Positions 55,875 to 64,000 of a stretch of 64,000 nucleotides of DNA are shown here, piece after piece. Position 1 is the stretch's first letter; every line of letters begins with the position of its first letter. Source of the DNA: Methylocystis bryophila (GTDB lineage: Bacteria; Pseudomonadota; Alphaproteobacteria; Rhizobiales; Beijerinckiaceae); assembly GCF_027925445.1 (NCBI RefSeq), contig NZ_AP027149.1:1054001-1118000 (forward strand). The letters are read 5' to 3'. The position numbers and the translations under genes are program-made. The notes beneath the pieces are model-generated. The model made no database searches. It had not been told where the DNA came from and worked only from the letters and a program-made list of their open reading frames with translations.

Positions 55875-56294
55875 CTATTGCGGCGACGGCACGACCTTGA
55901 TTTTGGCCATCATGCCGCCGTCCTCGTGTTCGAGGATATGGCAGTCGTAGACGCACTCGCCGATTTCCGAAAAGGCGATGTCGAGCACGACCGGCGGGGA
56001 GGCGCATGAGCCATCTCGCCATTGCTCGACACTGCACACGCCGTTCTGATCGTTCATGACCTGATCGTTGATCTTTGGATTGGGCGCCGCCACGCCGAGG
56101 GGCAGATTGTCCTCCAAGACCCTGAAGCCAAGACCCCGAAGCCGACATTCGCTCCCGGACTTTTCGAGGCAGGCGGAGTGAGTGACCTTGACCGGGTCGA
56201 GCTTGGGCAGGCGATTGACGAAATGAAACTTCAGGACAGCGCTGCGGCATTGAGCAACAGGGTTTGCCACCATATCGGTGTGGCGCCAGTGCAA
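55875..56294 (-). pseudogene. Remnant of a multicopper oxidase (internal deletion)
   Basis: 139 codons are open. The C-terminus ECVYDCHILEHEDGGMMAKI is the typical last copper motif of a multicopper oxidase (usually HCHxxEHEDxGMM), with the first His changed to Asp. The N-terminal part holds HFVNRLPKLDPVKVTH, like the first domain of such enzymes, and a Cys-containing stretch. The two middle domains (several hundred residues) are missing. It is most simply a decayed gene; a small functional protein is unlikely but possible. Confidence 0.5.
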
Positions 56295-56453
56295 CAGTCA
56301 AGCATATAATGGTTGATTGGAATCCTTCTTCATTTAAATCCCATAAGTGAGAATATCTCCAAAGTATATCTTCGCTCATTTACCTCGCTCGCCTTACAGG
56401 TTTAGTCTTCGCTCACGATCGGCGCTTTGCCGGCGCCGAAAAGGTCACGAGTG
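56295..56453. other. Spacer ahead of the siderophore-type receptor
   Basis: A+T-richer sequence (CATATAATGGTTGATTGG, TTCATTTAAATCCCATAAG) probably contains the promoter of the receptor gene. No clear Fur/Irr box could be identified by eye. Confidence 0.35.
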
Positions 56454-58946
56454 ATGACGGCAGGCGAGCAGCAAAACGGAGCAGGGGGCCCACGAAGAGA
56501 TCGTGCTGCGCCCTCGCTGGGAAAGAGGCTTCTGCTTGGAGGAAGTCTTTGCGTTCTCGCGCTCGCGTCAGACGCTGCGCTGGCTCAGCTCGCGCTTCCC
56601 GACATTCACATCAGCAAGCCGAAAGCCAAACACGTCGCGGCGCGCCCTGCCGCGCCGCGCCAAGTTGCCGGGTCCCACGGCGGCCGGCCCGACTCGACGC
56701 CGCGAGCCGCGACCAACCCTGTTCCCGCGCCAACCGCTGCGGCCAACACGGGTCCGACGCCCTTCCTTGCCCCCGGTCAGCAAGTGGGACGTGGCCCGAG
56801 CGGCGTCGTCGGCTATTCGGCGAGCGGCACGTCGACCGCGACGAAGACCAACACGCCGATCATGGATATCCCGCAGTCCATCACGATCGTCACGCAGCAG
56901 CAGCTCAGGGATCGCGACAGCGTGACCTTGCAGGAGGCGGTTTCCTATGTGCCGGGCGTCACGGTCGCCGGCGGCGAGGGCAACAGTGACCAGGTCGTCA
57001 TCCGCGGCCAGACGACGACGGCTGATTTCTATAAGGACGGCGTGCGCGACGACGCCGAATATCTGCGCGATCTTTACAACATCGAGGCGGTGGAGGTGCT
57101 CAAGGGGCCGAGCGCCCTCACCTTCGGCCGCGGCGGCGCGGGCGGCATCGTCAACCGCGTCACCAAGAAGGCGGACGGCGAATCCATTCAGGAGCTCAAC
57201 CTGAGCGGCGGCAGCTTCGGTCAAAAACGCGTCACCATGGACTGGGGCGGCGCCGTCACCGAGCACTTCGCGGCGCGGCTCAACGGCATGTATGAGCAGT
57301 CCTACGGCTATCGCAATTTCTTCGGTCTCGAACGTTACGGAATCAGCCCCACCTTCACCTGGAAGCAAGACGAGAACACGCTCGTCTGGCTCACCTATGA
57401 GCATTACCGCGATCACCGGACGGCTGATCGCGGCGTCAACTCGACTGGCCTCTGGTCCGTTTTTCCGGGTCTGCCGACCGACCTGATGACGAATTATGCT
57501 CCTGGCTATCCCTCGCCGGTCCCGAGCTGGTTCTTCTATGGCGACGCCAACCCGAGCGCCGCGCAAGTCAATTATTCCAAGGTCGACGTGAACTCGGTCG
57601 ATCTCGCGGGCGAGCACAAGACGGACTTCGGCCTCGAAATCCGCGACCACATCCTCTTCGCCAATTATCAAAAGCGCTATCAGAACACCTTCACCGACGA
57701 GCCCGTGCTGCTTTACGAAGGCGGGGTCAACGGCATCACCGGCTATCGGCATAACACCCCGCGTCAAAACATCATCAACCAGCTCGACTTCGTCTACAGG
57801 TTCGAGACGACGCCGGAGGTCAAGCACACGGTGGCTTTTGGCGGAGAGGTTGGACATCAGTCATCAAAAAGCGATCGCGACTTCGCCTGCTTCAATTTCG
57901 ATTGCGGCACGACCGAGGTCGACACTTTCTATCTGACGCCGACCATCTACAATCCGGTCAACTACGGCAACGTCGCCGAGCGGCGCCGCTCCGATCTGCT
58001 CACCGCTTCGGGCTATGTCCAGGATCAGATCGCGATCACCCAATATTTGGATGTGATCGCCGGCGTGCGTTACGACCGCTTCGATCTGAAATTCATCGGC
58101 AATGATTACGCCAATCCAAACCTCGCGGCGAGCGGGGACATGGACGAAGGCTCGGCGACGATCGACGGCTACATTCGCACGATCAACAATGAGTGGTCGC
58201 CGCGCGTCGGCGTGGTGGTGAAGCCAAATCCGCAGCTCTCGCTGTACGGCGTCTATTCGCGCTCCTTCTTGCCGCCCTCGGGCGATCAATTCGTTCTGAT
58301 CACGCCCAATCTCGCGGCGCTGTCGCCGCAGGGAATCGAGAATTACGAAATCGGCTTCAAGGCGGAGCCGCAGCCGAACCTTTTCTTCACCGGCGCTCTC
58401 TACCTTTTAAATCGCTCCAATCAGCCGCTGGCGGTGAACTCCGTCAATTTCGTCGCGGGGAACACGAAGACGAGAGGCGGCGAGATTGGCGTCGTCGGGC
58501 AGATGACCGACAAATGGCGCGTGTCTCTGGGATACGCTCATCAAATCGGGCTGATCACCGCCATTGACGGCGGCGCGCCCTATCCGAACAATCCGTTGCA
58601 GACGGACGTCGGCCACAAGACGCCCAATGTGCCGCTCGACACTTTTTCGTGGTGGAACAAATACGACCTGTCGTCGTTCTTCGACGCCGGTCCGGGCGTG
58701 CTGGGCGTCGGTCTTGGTCTGATCTACAACGCCAAATTTTTTCCCGAGATCGACAATGCGATCATCGTGCCCGGTTATGCCCGCGTGGACGGCGCGCTCT
58801 ATGTCAAGTTGAGCGAGAAGGTCAGCGCCCAGCTCAACGTCGAGAATCTCGCCGGCGCCCATTATTACGTGGCGGCGAGCGCCGACAACAACATCATGCC
58901 GGGCTCGCCGCGCCGCGCCATTGTCACGCTGCGGGCGAAGTTTTGA
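56454..58946 (+). CDS. TonB-dependent siderophore receptor
   Basis: 830 aa from the ATG at 56454 (AAGG upstream; a GTG one codon earlier is an alternative). A signal peptide with a long lead (about 1-45, ending ALA) is followed by LALPDIHISKPKAKHVAARP, a Pro/Ala-rich linker to about 110, and a plug with MDIPQSITIVTQQQLRDRDS, LQEAVSYVPGVTVAGG and VEVLKGPSALTFGRGGAGGI. The barrel ends with the C-terminal Phe (VTLRAKF). The plug sequence is that of hydroxamate siderophore receptors (FhuA/FoxA/FiuA group). It imports ferric siderophore with TonB/ExbBD. Confidence 0.92.
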   Translation: MTAGEQQNGAGGPRRDRAAPSLGKRLLLGGSLCVLALASDAALAQLALPDIHISKPKAKHVAARPAAPRQVAGSHGGRPDSTPRAATNPVPAPTAAANTGPTPFLAPGQQVGRGPSGVVGYSASGTSTATKTNTPIMDIPQSITIVTQQQLRDRDSVTLQEAVSYVPGVTVAGGEGNSDQVVIRGQTTTADFYKDGVRDDAEYLRDLYNIEAVEVLKGPSALTFGRGGAGGIVNRVTKKADGESIQELNLSGGSFGQKRVTMDWGGAVTEHFAARLNGMYEQSYGYRNFFGLERYGISPTFTWKQDENTLVWLTYEHYRDHRTADRGVNSTGLWSVFPGLPTDLMTNYAPGYPSPVPSWFFYGDANPSAAQVNYSKVDVNSVDLAGEHKTDFGLEIRDHILFANYQKRYQNTFTDEPVLLYEGGVNGITGYRHNTPRQNIINQLDFVYRFETTPEVKHTVAFGGEVGHQSSKSDRDFACFNFDCGTTEVDTFYLTPTIYNPVNYGNVAERRRSDLLTASGYVQDQIAITQYLDVIAGVRYDRFDLKFIGNDYANPNLAASGDMDEGSATIDGYIRTINNEWSPRVGVVVKPNPQLSLYGVYSRSFLPPSGDQFVLITPNLAALSPQGIENYEIGFKAEPQPNLFFTGALYLLNRSNQPLAVNSVNFVAGNTKTRGGEIGVVGQMTDKWRVSLGYAHQIGLITAIDGGAPYPNNPLQTDVGHKTPNVPLDTFSWWNKYDLSSFFDAGPGVLGVGLGLIYNAKFFPEIDNAIIVPGYARVDGALYVKLSEKVSAQLNVENLAGAHYYVAASADNNIMPGSPRRAIVTLRAKF

Positions 58947-58997
58947 TCGGAGGCCCGCGGCGGCGCGACCACCGCGGGAACGGCCCAGAGCGATGCG

Positions 58998-60107
58998 CTA
59001 TCCGAGCGCTTTCGCCAGCTCCGCGACGATCGCGTCGCCCATGGCGCTCGTCGAGACGCTCGAGGGCGCGTTGCCCTTGATGTCGGCGGTGCGCAGCCCC
59101 TTCGCCAGCACGCCGCCAATCGCCGCCTCGATGGCGTCGGCGGCCTTGGGCAGATCGAAGGAATAACGCAACGCCATGCCGACCGAGCCGATCATCGCGA
59201 TCGGATTGGCGACGCCCTTGCCGGCGATGTCGGGCGCCGAGCCGTGGCAAGGCTCGTACATCGCCTTGCGTTTACCCTTCTCGTCAGGCGCGCCGAGCGA
59301 GGCGGAGGGCAGCATGCCGAGCGAGCCGGTGAGCATCGAGGCTTCGTCCGAGAGCATGTCGCCGAAGAGATTGTCGGTCACGACGACGTCGAACTGCTTC
59401 GGCCAGCGCACGAGCTGCATGGCGAGCGCGTCGGCGAGCATGTGCTCGAGCTGCACGTCCGCATATTCGCGCTTGTGCAACGCGGTGACGACCTCGCGCC
59501 ATAGATAGCCCGACTTCATCACATTGGCTTTGTCCGACGATGTGACCTTATTGCCGCGTTTTCTCGCAAGCTCGAAGGCGACTCGGCCAATGCGCTCGAT
59601 CTCGAAGGTCTCGTACACCTGTGTGTCGACGGCGCGCTTCTGCCCCTCGCCGAGATCGACGATCTCCTTCGGCTCGCCGAAATAGACGCCGCCCGTCAGC
59701 TCGCGCACGATCATGATGTCGAGACCGTCGACGACCTCGCGCTTCAGCGAGGAGGCGTCGGCGAGCGCCGGATAGCAGATCGCCGGGCGCAGATTGGCGA
59801 AGAGGCCCAGGTCTTTCCTCAGCCGCAGCAGCCCGGCCTCGGGCCGTACGTCATAGGGAACGCCGTCCCATTTGGGACCGCCGACGGCGGCGAGCAGCAC
59901 GGCGTCGGCCGCATGCGCCCGCTTCATGTCGTCTTCGCTGATCGCGACGCCATGAGCGTCATAGGCCGCGCCCCCGACGAGGCCTCTCTCGATCTCGAAT
60001 TGGGCGACGCCCGCCCTCGTCAAAAGCGCGATGACCTTTTCCGCCTCGGCCGCGATCTCGGGACCGATCCCGTCACCAGGAAGAAGCAACAGCTTGAAGG
60101 CGGACAT
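58998..60107 (-). CDS. leuB: 3-isopropylmalate dehydrogenase
   Basis: 369 aa, full length. It oxidises and decarboxylates 3-isopropylmalate in leucine synthesis. Motifs are LLLPGDGIGPEIAAEAEKVI, FANLRPAICYP, IVRELTGGVYFGEPKE, the catalytic KANVMKSGYLWREVV, VVTDNLFGDMLSDEASMLTG and HGSAPDIAGKGVANPIAMIG. The ribosome binding site is GGTGAGG. It is convergent with the TonB receptor. No leuCD genes are in the window. Confidence 0.95.
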   Translation of the reverse strand: MSAFKLLLLPGDGIGPEIAAEAEKVIALLTRAGVAQFEIERGLVGGAAYDAHGVAISEDDMKRAHAADAVLLAAVGGPKWDGVPYDVRPEAGLLRLRKDLGLFANLRPAICYPALADASSLKREVVDGLDIMIVRELTGGVYFGEPKEIVDLGEGQKRAVDTQVYETFEIERIGRVAFELARKRGNKVTSSDKANVMKSGYLWREVVTALHKREYADVQLEHMLADALAMQLVRWPKQFDVVVTDNLFGDMLSDEASMLTGSLGMLPSASLGAPDEKGKRKAMYEPCHGSAPDIAGKGVANPIAMIGSVGMALRYSFDLPKAADAIEAAIGGVLAKGLRTADIKGNAPSSVSTSAMGDAIVAELAKALG

Positions 60108-60341
60108 TCGAACCTCACCCTTTTCTTGTGATTGCCGCCAGGCGGCGTTTTCCGCTCTTAAGGCGCTCGTCAGAGCGGCGCAACCGCGCTCGGCGGCGCC
60201 CGCGACAATTGGTCCGATTCGGGCCGCTTGCCGAAGGCTCGGGACGCGTGCAGCTTGAGTTTGCTAAAAAGGTTCCGGCGCGCCGGCCCGCAACGGGCGG
60301 CGCCCAGGGGCTCAAAAAATGCAAAATGGGAGGAGATCAGA

Positions 60342-60818
60342 ATGAACGGAAAGTCGTTTCTCGCGCCGGCGGTCCTCGTTGCGGCGCTTCTAGCCGCATC
60401 GCCTGCCGCAGCCCTCTGGCCTTTTGGATCGTCCGAGCCGACCGAGGCGGACGCGCGCAAGGTCTTCGAGAATCTGATCCATAAGAAATTCGATCCCGAC
60501 GCGAAGATCGTCGATTTCAAGGTCGACCGCTTCTGGCGGCTCGACGTCGAAGGCGCCGGCCACGAAGGCGTTGAATTCTACTACACCATCAAGGTCGAAT
60601 TCCCGAAGGGCGCCCATCTTGAATGCAAGCCGGACGCGGCCGGCAAGGTTTCGGAGGGCTGCTCGCCCAGCACCTATTACTCGACCACGATCCAAAACCA
60701 GATGATCAAGGAAAAACAATATATCGAGCCCGGCAAGGTGATCGAATTCAAGGACGAGACTCGCTTCGACAAGACCGACAGCGGCAAGTGGAAGGGCCAG
60801 GACGGCAACCTCTACTGA
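60342..60818 (+). CDS. Small exported protein of unknown function
   Basis: 158 aa from the ATG at 60342 with GGGAGGAG upstream. The signal peptide (1-24) ends AAA before LWPFGSSEP. The mature domain contains ADARKVFENLIHKKFDPDAK, FYYTIKVEFPKGAHLECKPD and two cysteines (about 96 and 109), which may form a disulfide. It resembles a small periplasmic beta-sandwich. No family is recognised. It is divergent from leuB and followed at once by the tandem repeat array, whose first unit begins 6 nt after its stop. Confidence 0.68.
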   Translation: MNGKSFLAPAVLVAALLAASPAAALWPFGSSEPTEADARKVFENLIHKKFDPDAKIVDFKVDRFWRLDVEGAGHEGVEFYYTIKVEFPKGAHLECKPDAAGKVSEGCSPSTYYSTTIQNQMIKEKQYIEPGKVIEFKDETRFDKTDSGKWKGQDGNLY

Positions 60819-60823
60819 GCGCC

Positions 60824-61501
60824 TAGAGCGAATTCCGCAAAAGTTGACAGACTTTTGCGATCAGAATTCGCTCCAGCCTTTTGATTTGGCGCGATTCCTT
60901 ATCGCTCGAACGTCTCCGTTCGAGCGGGAAACGCGCTAGAGCGAATTCCGCAAAAGTTGACAGACTTTTGCGATCAGAATTCGCTCCAGCCTTTTGATTT
61001 GGCGCGATTCCTTATCGCTCGAACGTCTCCGTTCGAGCGGGAAACGCGCTAGAGCGAATTCCGCAAAAGTTGACAGACTTTTGCGATCAGAATTCGCTCC
61101 AGCCTTTTGATTTGGCGCGATTCCTTATCGCTCGAACGTCTCCGTTCGAGCGGGAAACGCGCTAGAGCGAATTCCGCAAAAGTTGACAGACTTTTGCGAT
61201 CAGAATTCGCTCCAGCCTTTTGATTTGGCGCGATTCCTTATCGCTCGAACGTCTCCGTTCGAGCGGGAAACGCGCTAGAGCGAATTCCGCAAAAGTTGAC
61301 AGACTTTTGCGATCAGAATTCGCTCCAGCCTTTTGATTTGGCGCGATTCCTTATCGCTCGAACGTCTCCGTTCGAGCGGGAAACGCGCTAGAGCGAATTC
61401 CGCAAAAGTTGACAGACTTTTGCGATCAGAAGTCGCTCTAACCTTTTGATTTTGCGAGACTCCTTATCGCTTGAACGTTTCCGTTCCAGCGGGAGACGCG
61501 C
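60824..61501. repeat. Six-copy tandem array of a 113-bp double-hairpin unit
   Basis: Units begin with TAGAGCGAATTCCGCAAAAG at 60824, 60937, 61050, 61163, 61276 and 61389, an exact period of 113 bp with no spacer. The first five read identically; the sixth has about a dozen changes (GAAGTCGCTCTAACC, TTTTGATTTTGCGAGACTCC). Each unit has palindrome 1 (AGCGAATTC...GAATTCGCT around AAAAGT-TGACAG-ACTTTT), the linker CCTTTTGATTTGGCGCGATT, and palindrome 2 (CGCTCGAACG-TCTC-CGTTCGAGCG). It lies between a small exported protein and secG. Confidence 0.95.
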
Positions 61502-61908
61502 TAGGAACTCCTCGTCGGCGAGGGTCGTCTGCCGGAGCGCCCGGCTCGGCGCCCCGGCAGCGCGCGGATCGCTTTTCGGACGGCGTCGGCGTTCTCCGCC
61601 CATTTGCGCGCCCGCGCCGTTCGTGTAAAACGCGCGCCTGGAGCATGTCCCGGAAAGGCGCCACGCGGTTTTTCGGTCAGGAGATGCTCTCAGTTTTTGA
61701 TTTGGAGCGGGTCCTTTTCGTTCGCGTGATTCCACGCGATCGGGACGCGCTCTCACGCGAATTCCGCAGAAGTTGACAGGCTTCCGCGACCAGAATTCGC
61801 ACCAGCTACTTGATCTGGCGTGGTTTCTTGTCCCTCGAACGCTTCCGTTCGAGGGACAAGCGCTTCAGAGACGGACCGCTGCGCATGACGCGCGCAAGGG
61901 ATTGAGCA
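61502..61908. other. 407-base gap between tandem array and secG
   Basis: No gene is seen. It contains an irregular stretch (61502-61638) and then two more dispersed repeats in series (61639-61867). The last bases (GCGCGCAAGGGATTGAGCA) hold the secG ribosome binding site AAGGGA. Confidence 0.5.
61639..61867. repeat. Module A followed by decayed module B repeat
   Basis: First copy: GGAGCATGTCCCGGAAAGGC, linker TTTTTGATTTGGAGCGGG, second hairpin CGTGATTCCACG, end GCGCTCTCA (about 61755). Second copy: GCGAATTCCGCAGAAGTTGA through CAGAATTCGC, linker CTTGATCTGGCG, hairpin CCCTCGAACG-CTTC-CGTTCGAGGG. The changes in arms are partly compensating (for example CCCTCGAA/TTCGAGGG). Confidence 0.7.
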
Positions 61909-62712
61909 ATGCAACAGGTCGTCATGGCGATCCATCTGATGACGGTGGTCGCCCTCGTCACATTGATCCTCTATCAAAAGTCCGAGGGTGGGGCGCTTGG
62001 TCTCGGCCAGAGCGGCTTCTTCAGCGGGCGCGGACAGGCCAACGCCTTGACCAGGGCCACGGGCGTCCTGGCCACGGTCTTCTTTGTGACGAGCATATTG
62101 CTGACCGTCCTCCCCGCCTGGGAGCGGCGCTCGCTCGGCGGCGAGGACTGGACCAAAGGGGTCGACCAGGAAAAAGTTCAGCTCAAGGAGATCAAGCCCG
62201 AGGCGGCGCCGCCGGCGCAGAAGGAAACTCAGATCCCCAAAGACAAAGAGAGCATTTTCGAACAGTTGAAGCGCGCGCAGGAGCAGCGTCAGTCGGGAGG
62301 CGGCGCGCCGGCGATGCGGAAGGCTCCCGAAGAGCCCGCGCAACCGACGCAAAAGCCCGAGGCCCCCGCCAGCGCGCAACCCGGCCCGACCCAGGCTGAA
62401 CCCGCGCAAAAGCCCGAAGCGCCGAAAACCGAAGCCAAGCCGGAGGAGGCAAAGCCGACCGAAGCCAAGCCGGAGGCCGCAGCTCCCAAGCCGGAGGCGG
62501 AGCCGAAGGCCGCGACTCCCAAGCCGGAGGCGCCTGCCGCGACGCCGCCCGCGGCTGGAGCGTCGGAGCCCGTGCCGGCCCCGCGCGCGGAGGAGCCGGC
62601 CCCGGCCCCGAAGTCCGAGGCCAAGCCCGAGGACGCGAAACCAGCCCCGGAGGCTAATCCGGCGCCCGCCACGCCGCCGCCCCCGGTGCAGTGGAAGTCG
62701 CCGACGCGCTAG
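61909..62712 (+). CDS. secG: SecG translocase subunit with a very long low-complexity tail
   Basis: 267 aa; E. coli SecG is 110. The first about 75 residues are normal SecG: helix 1 (VVMAIHLMTVVALVTLILYQ), the conserved loop KSEGGALGLG and FFSGRGQANALTRAT, and helix 2 (GVLATVFFVTSILLTVLPAW). The remaining about 190 residues are Pro/Ala/Glu/Lys-rich with many copies of KPEA-type repeats (AKPEEAKPTEAKPEAAAPKP). Tails of this sort occur in alphaproteobacterial SecG, but this one is long. It works with SecYE in protein export. pyrG follows, the usual alphaproteobacterial neighbour. Confidence 0.92.
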   Translation: MQQVVMAIHLMTVVALVTLILYQKSEGGALGLGQSGFFSGRGQANALTRATGVLATVFFVTSILLTVLPAWERRSLGGEDWTKGVDQEKVQLKEIKPEAAPPAQKETQIPKDKESIFEQLKRAQEQRQSGGGAPAMRKAPEEPAQPTQKPEAPASAQPGPTQAEPAQKPEAPKTEAKPEEAKPTEAKPEAAAPKPEAEPKAATPKPEAPAATPPAAGASEPVPAPRAEEPAPAPKSEAKPEDAKPAPEANPAPATPPPPVQWKSPTR

Positions 62713-62825
62713 CGCGTTTCCCGCTCGAACGGAATCGTTCGAGCGATAAGGAATGGCGCCAAGTCAAAAAGTTAGAGCATGTCATGACCGGAAAACCGCT
62801 TCGCACTTTTCCGTGACATGCTCTA
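62710..62825. repeat. Dispersed double-hairpin repeat, module A, reversed
   Basis: It starts at the secG stop: CTAGCGCGTTTCCCGCTCGA, hairpin CGCTCGAACG-GAAT-CGTTCGAGCG, reversed linker AAGTCAAAAAG, then the module-A palindrome TTAGAGCATGTCATGACCGG returning TTCCGTGACATGCTCTA. The opposite orientation to the array on the other side of secG leaves secG flanked by inverted copies. Confidence 0.75.
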
Positions 62826-63003
62826 AAACCGCGGACGCGCTCGCGTCCGCGCCGATCACCGCATGAATTCGCGCTTCCTTCCCCCTTTCGGGGGCGGGCG
62901 GGAGCGTCGCCGACCCTTCCAGTGGCGCCCGCGTCTCCGAATTGGGGAAAGCGGCGTCAACGCACTAGCCGAAACGCTAATTAGGCGTTAGGCGTGAGGC
63001 CCC

Positions 63004-64000
<997 letters not shown>

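Noticed and set aside
60843..60870. Array of sigma-70 promoters (TTGACA in each tandem unit)
   Set aside because: TTGACA occurs as the loop of palindrome 1, but no TATAAT-like box lies 16-18 nt downstream.
60824..61501. CRISPR array
   Set aside because: Units are 113 bp and directly abut; there are no unique spacers between conserved repeats and no cas genes nearby. It is a plain tandem repeat.

Overview
The window is a G+C-rich stretch of bacterial chromosome carrying mostly housekeeping genes. Families, gene order (secG next to pyrG, a fabA-fabB-fabI cluster, gap near pgk), an alphaproteobacterial SAM-II riboswitch ahead of metZ, ParDE and TonB genes, and many dispersed palindromic repeats point to an alphaproteobacterium of the order Hyphomicrobiales. 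The bifunctional Pta, DUF3141 and AckA set, DUF2946-type proteins and TonB receptors recall Methylocystaceae-like methanotrophs. No methane or methanol oxidation gene lies in the window, so that finer placement is inference.

Layout. 0.7-5.8 kb: a pta-ackA-DUF3141 operon (acetyl-CoA, acetyl phosphate and probably polyhydroxyalkanoate metabolism). 5.8-11.4 kb, minus strand: an M14-like amidohydrolase, a decarboxylase-GNAT pair overlapping by 4 nt, and a glycosyltransferase. 11.7-15.4 kb: gph, a coiled-coil protein, tRNA-Val(GAC), and a small accessory stretch with a zinc-ribbon protein, a membrane protein and a secreted protein. 15.7-17.5 kb: a Pho box and the Pit phosphate transporter. 17.7-20.7 kb: an orphan TrpF homologue followed by a tightly overlapping chain of two tiny ORFs and a Nudix gene, then a zinc-finger protein and an FAD monooxygenase. 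20.8-24.5 kb, minus strand: a double carbon-nitrogen hydrolase and a HerA-like ATPase. 24.8-27.9 kb: a DUF2946-like protein, a TonB receptor and a clear intrinsic terminator. 27.9-33.1 kb: L,D-transpeptidase, apt, hrcA, a cysteine-rich secreted protein and TldD. 33.5-37.6 kb: aroC, a histone-deacetylase-family protein, ParDE, and a multicopper-oxidase-fold protein with lost copper ligands. 37.8-44.3 kb: tRNA-Leu(TAG), trigger factor, pyrE, a secreted esterase with an Fn3-like tail, small ORFs, and the SAM-II riboswitch with metZ. 44.6-49.3 kb: a second DUF2946 protein, secB, and fabA/fabB/fabI. 49.3-52.8 kb, minus strand: a Rieske-FAD reductase, a DUF1624 membrane protein and a Tat-exported protein. 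53.0-55.8 kb: gap and pgk with two small genes between them. 55.9-60.8 kb: a remnant multicopper oxidase, a siderophore-type TonB receptor, leuB and a small exported protein. 60.8-64.0 kb: a six-copy tandem repeat, secG with a very long low-complexity tail, and the start of pyrG.

The most striking structure not explained by genes is a family of modular double-hairpin repeats found at about eleven intergenic sites. It has three alternative first hairpins, a conserved linker and a second hairpin. At 60824-61501 it has expanded into six head-to-tail 113-bp units, five of them apparently identical. Other points of note are fold-retaining, site-losing proteins: the copper-less oxidase, the second nitrilase domain without its cysteine, and the MaoC-like domain of Pta without its Asp/His pair.

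All calls come from reading the sequence and its translations. No database search was run, and residue numbers were counted by hand.
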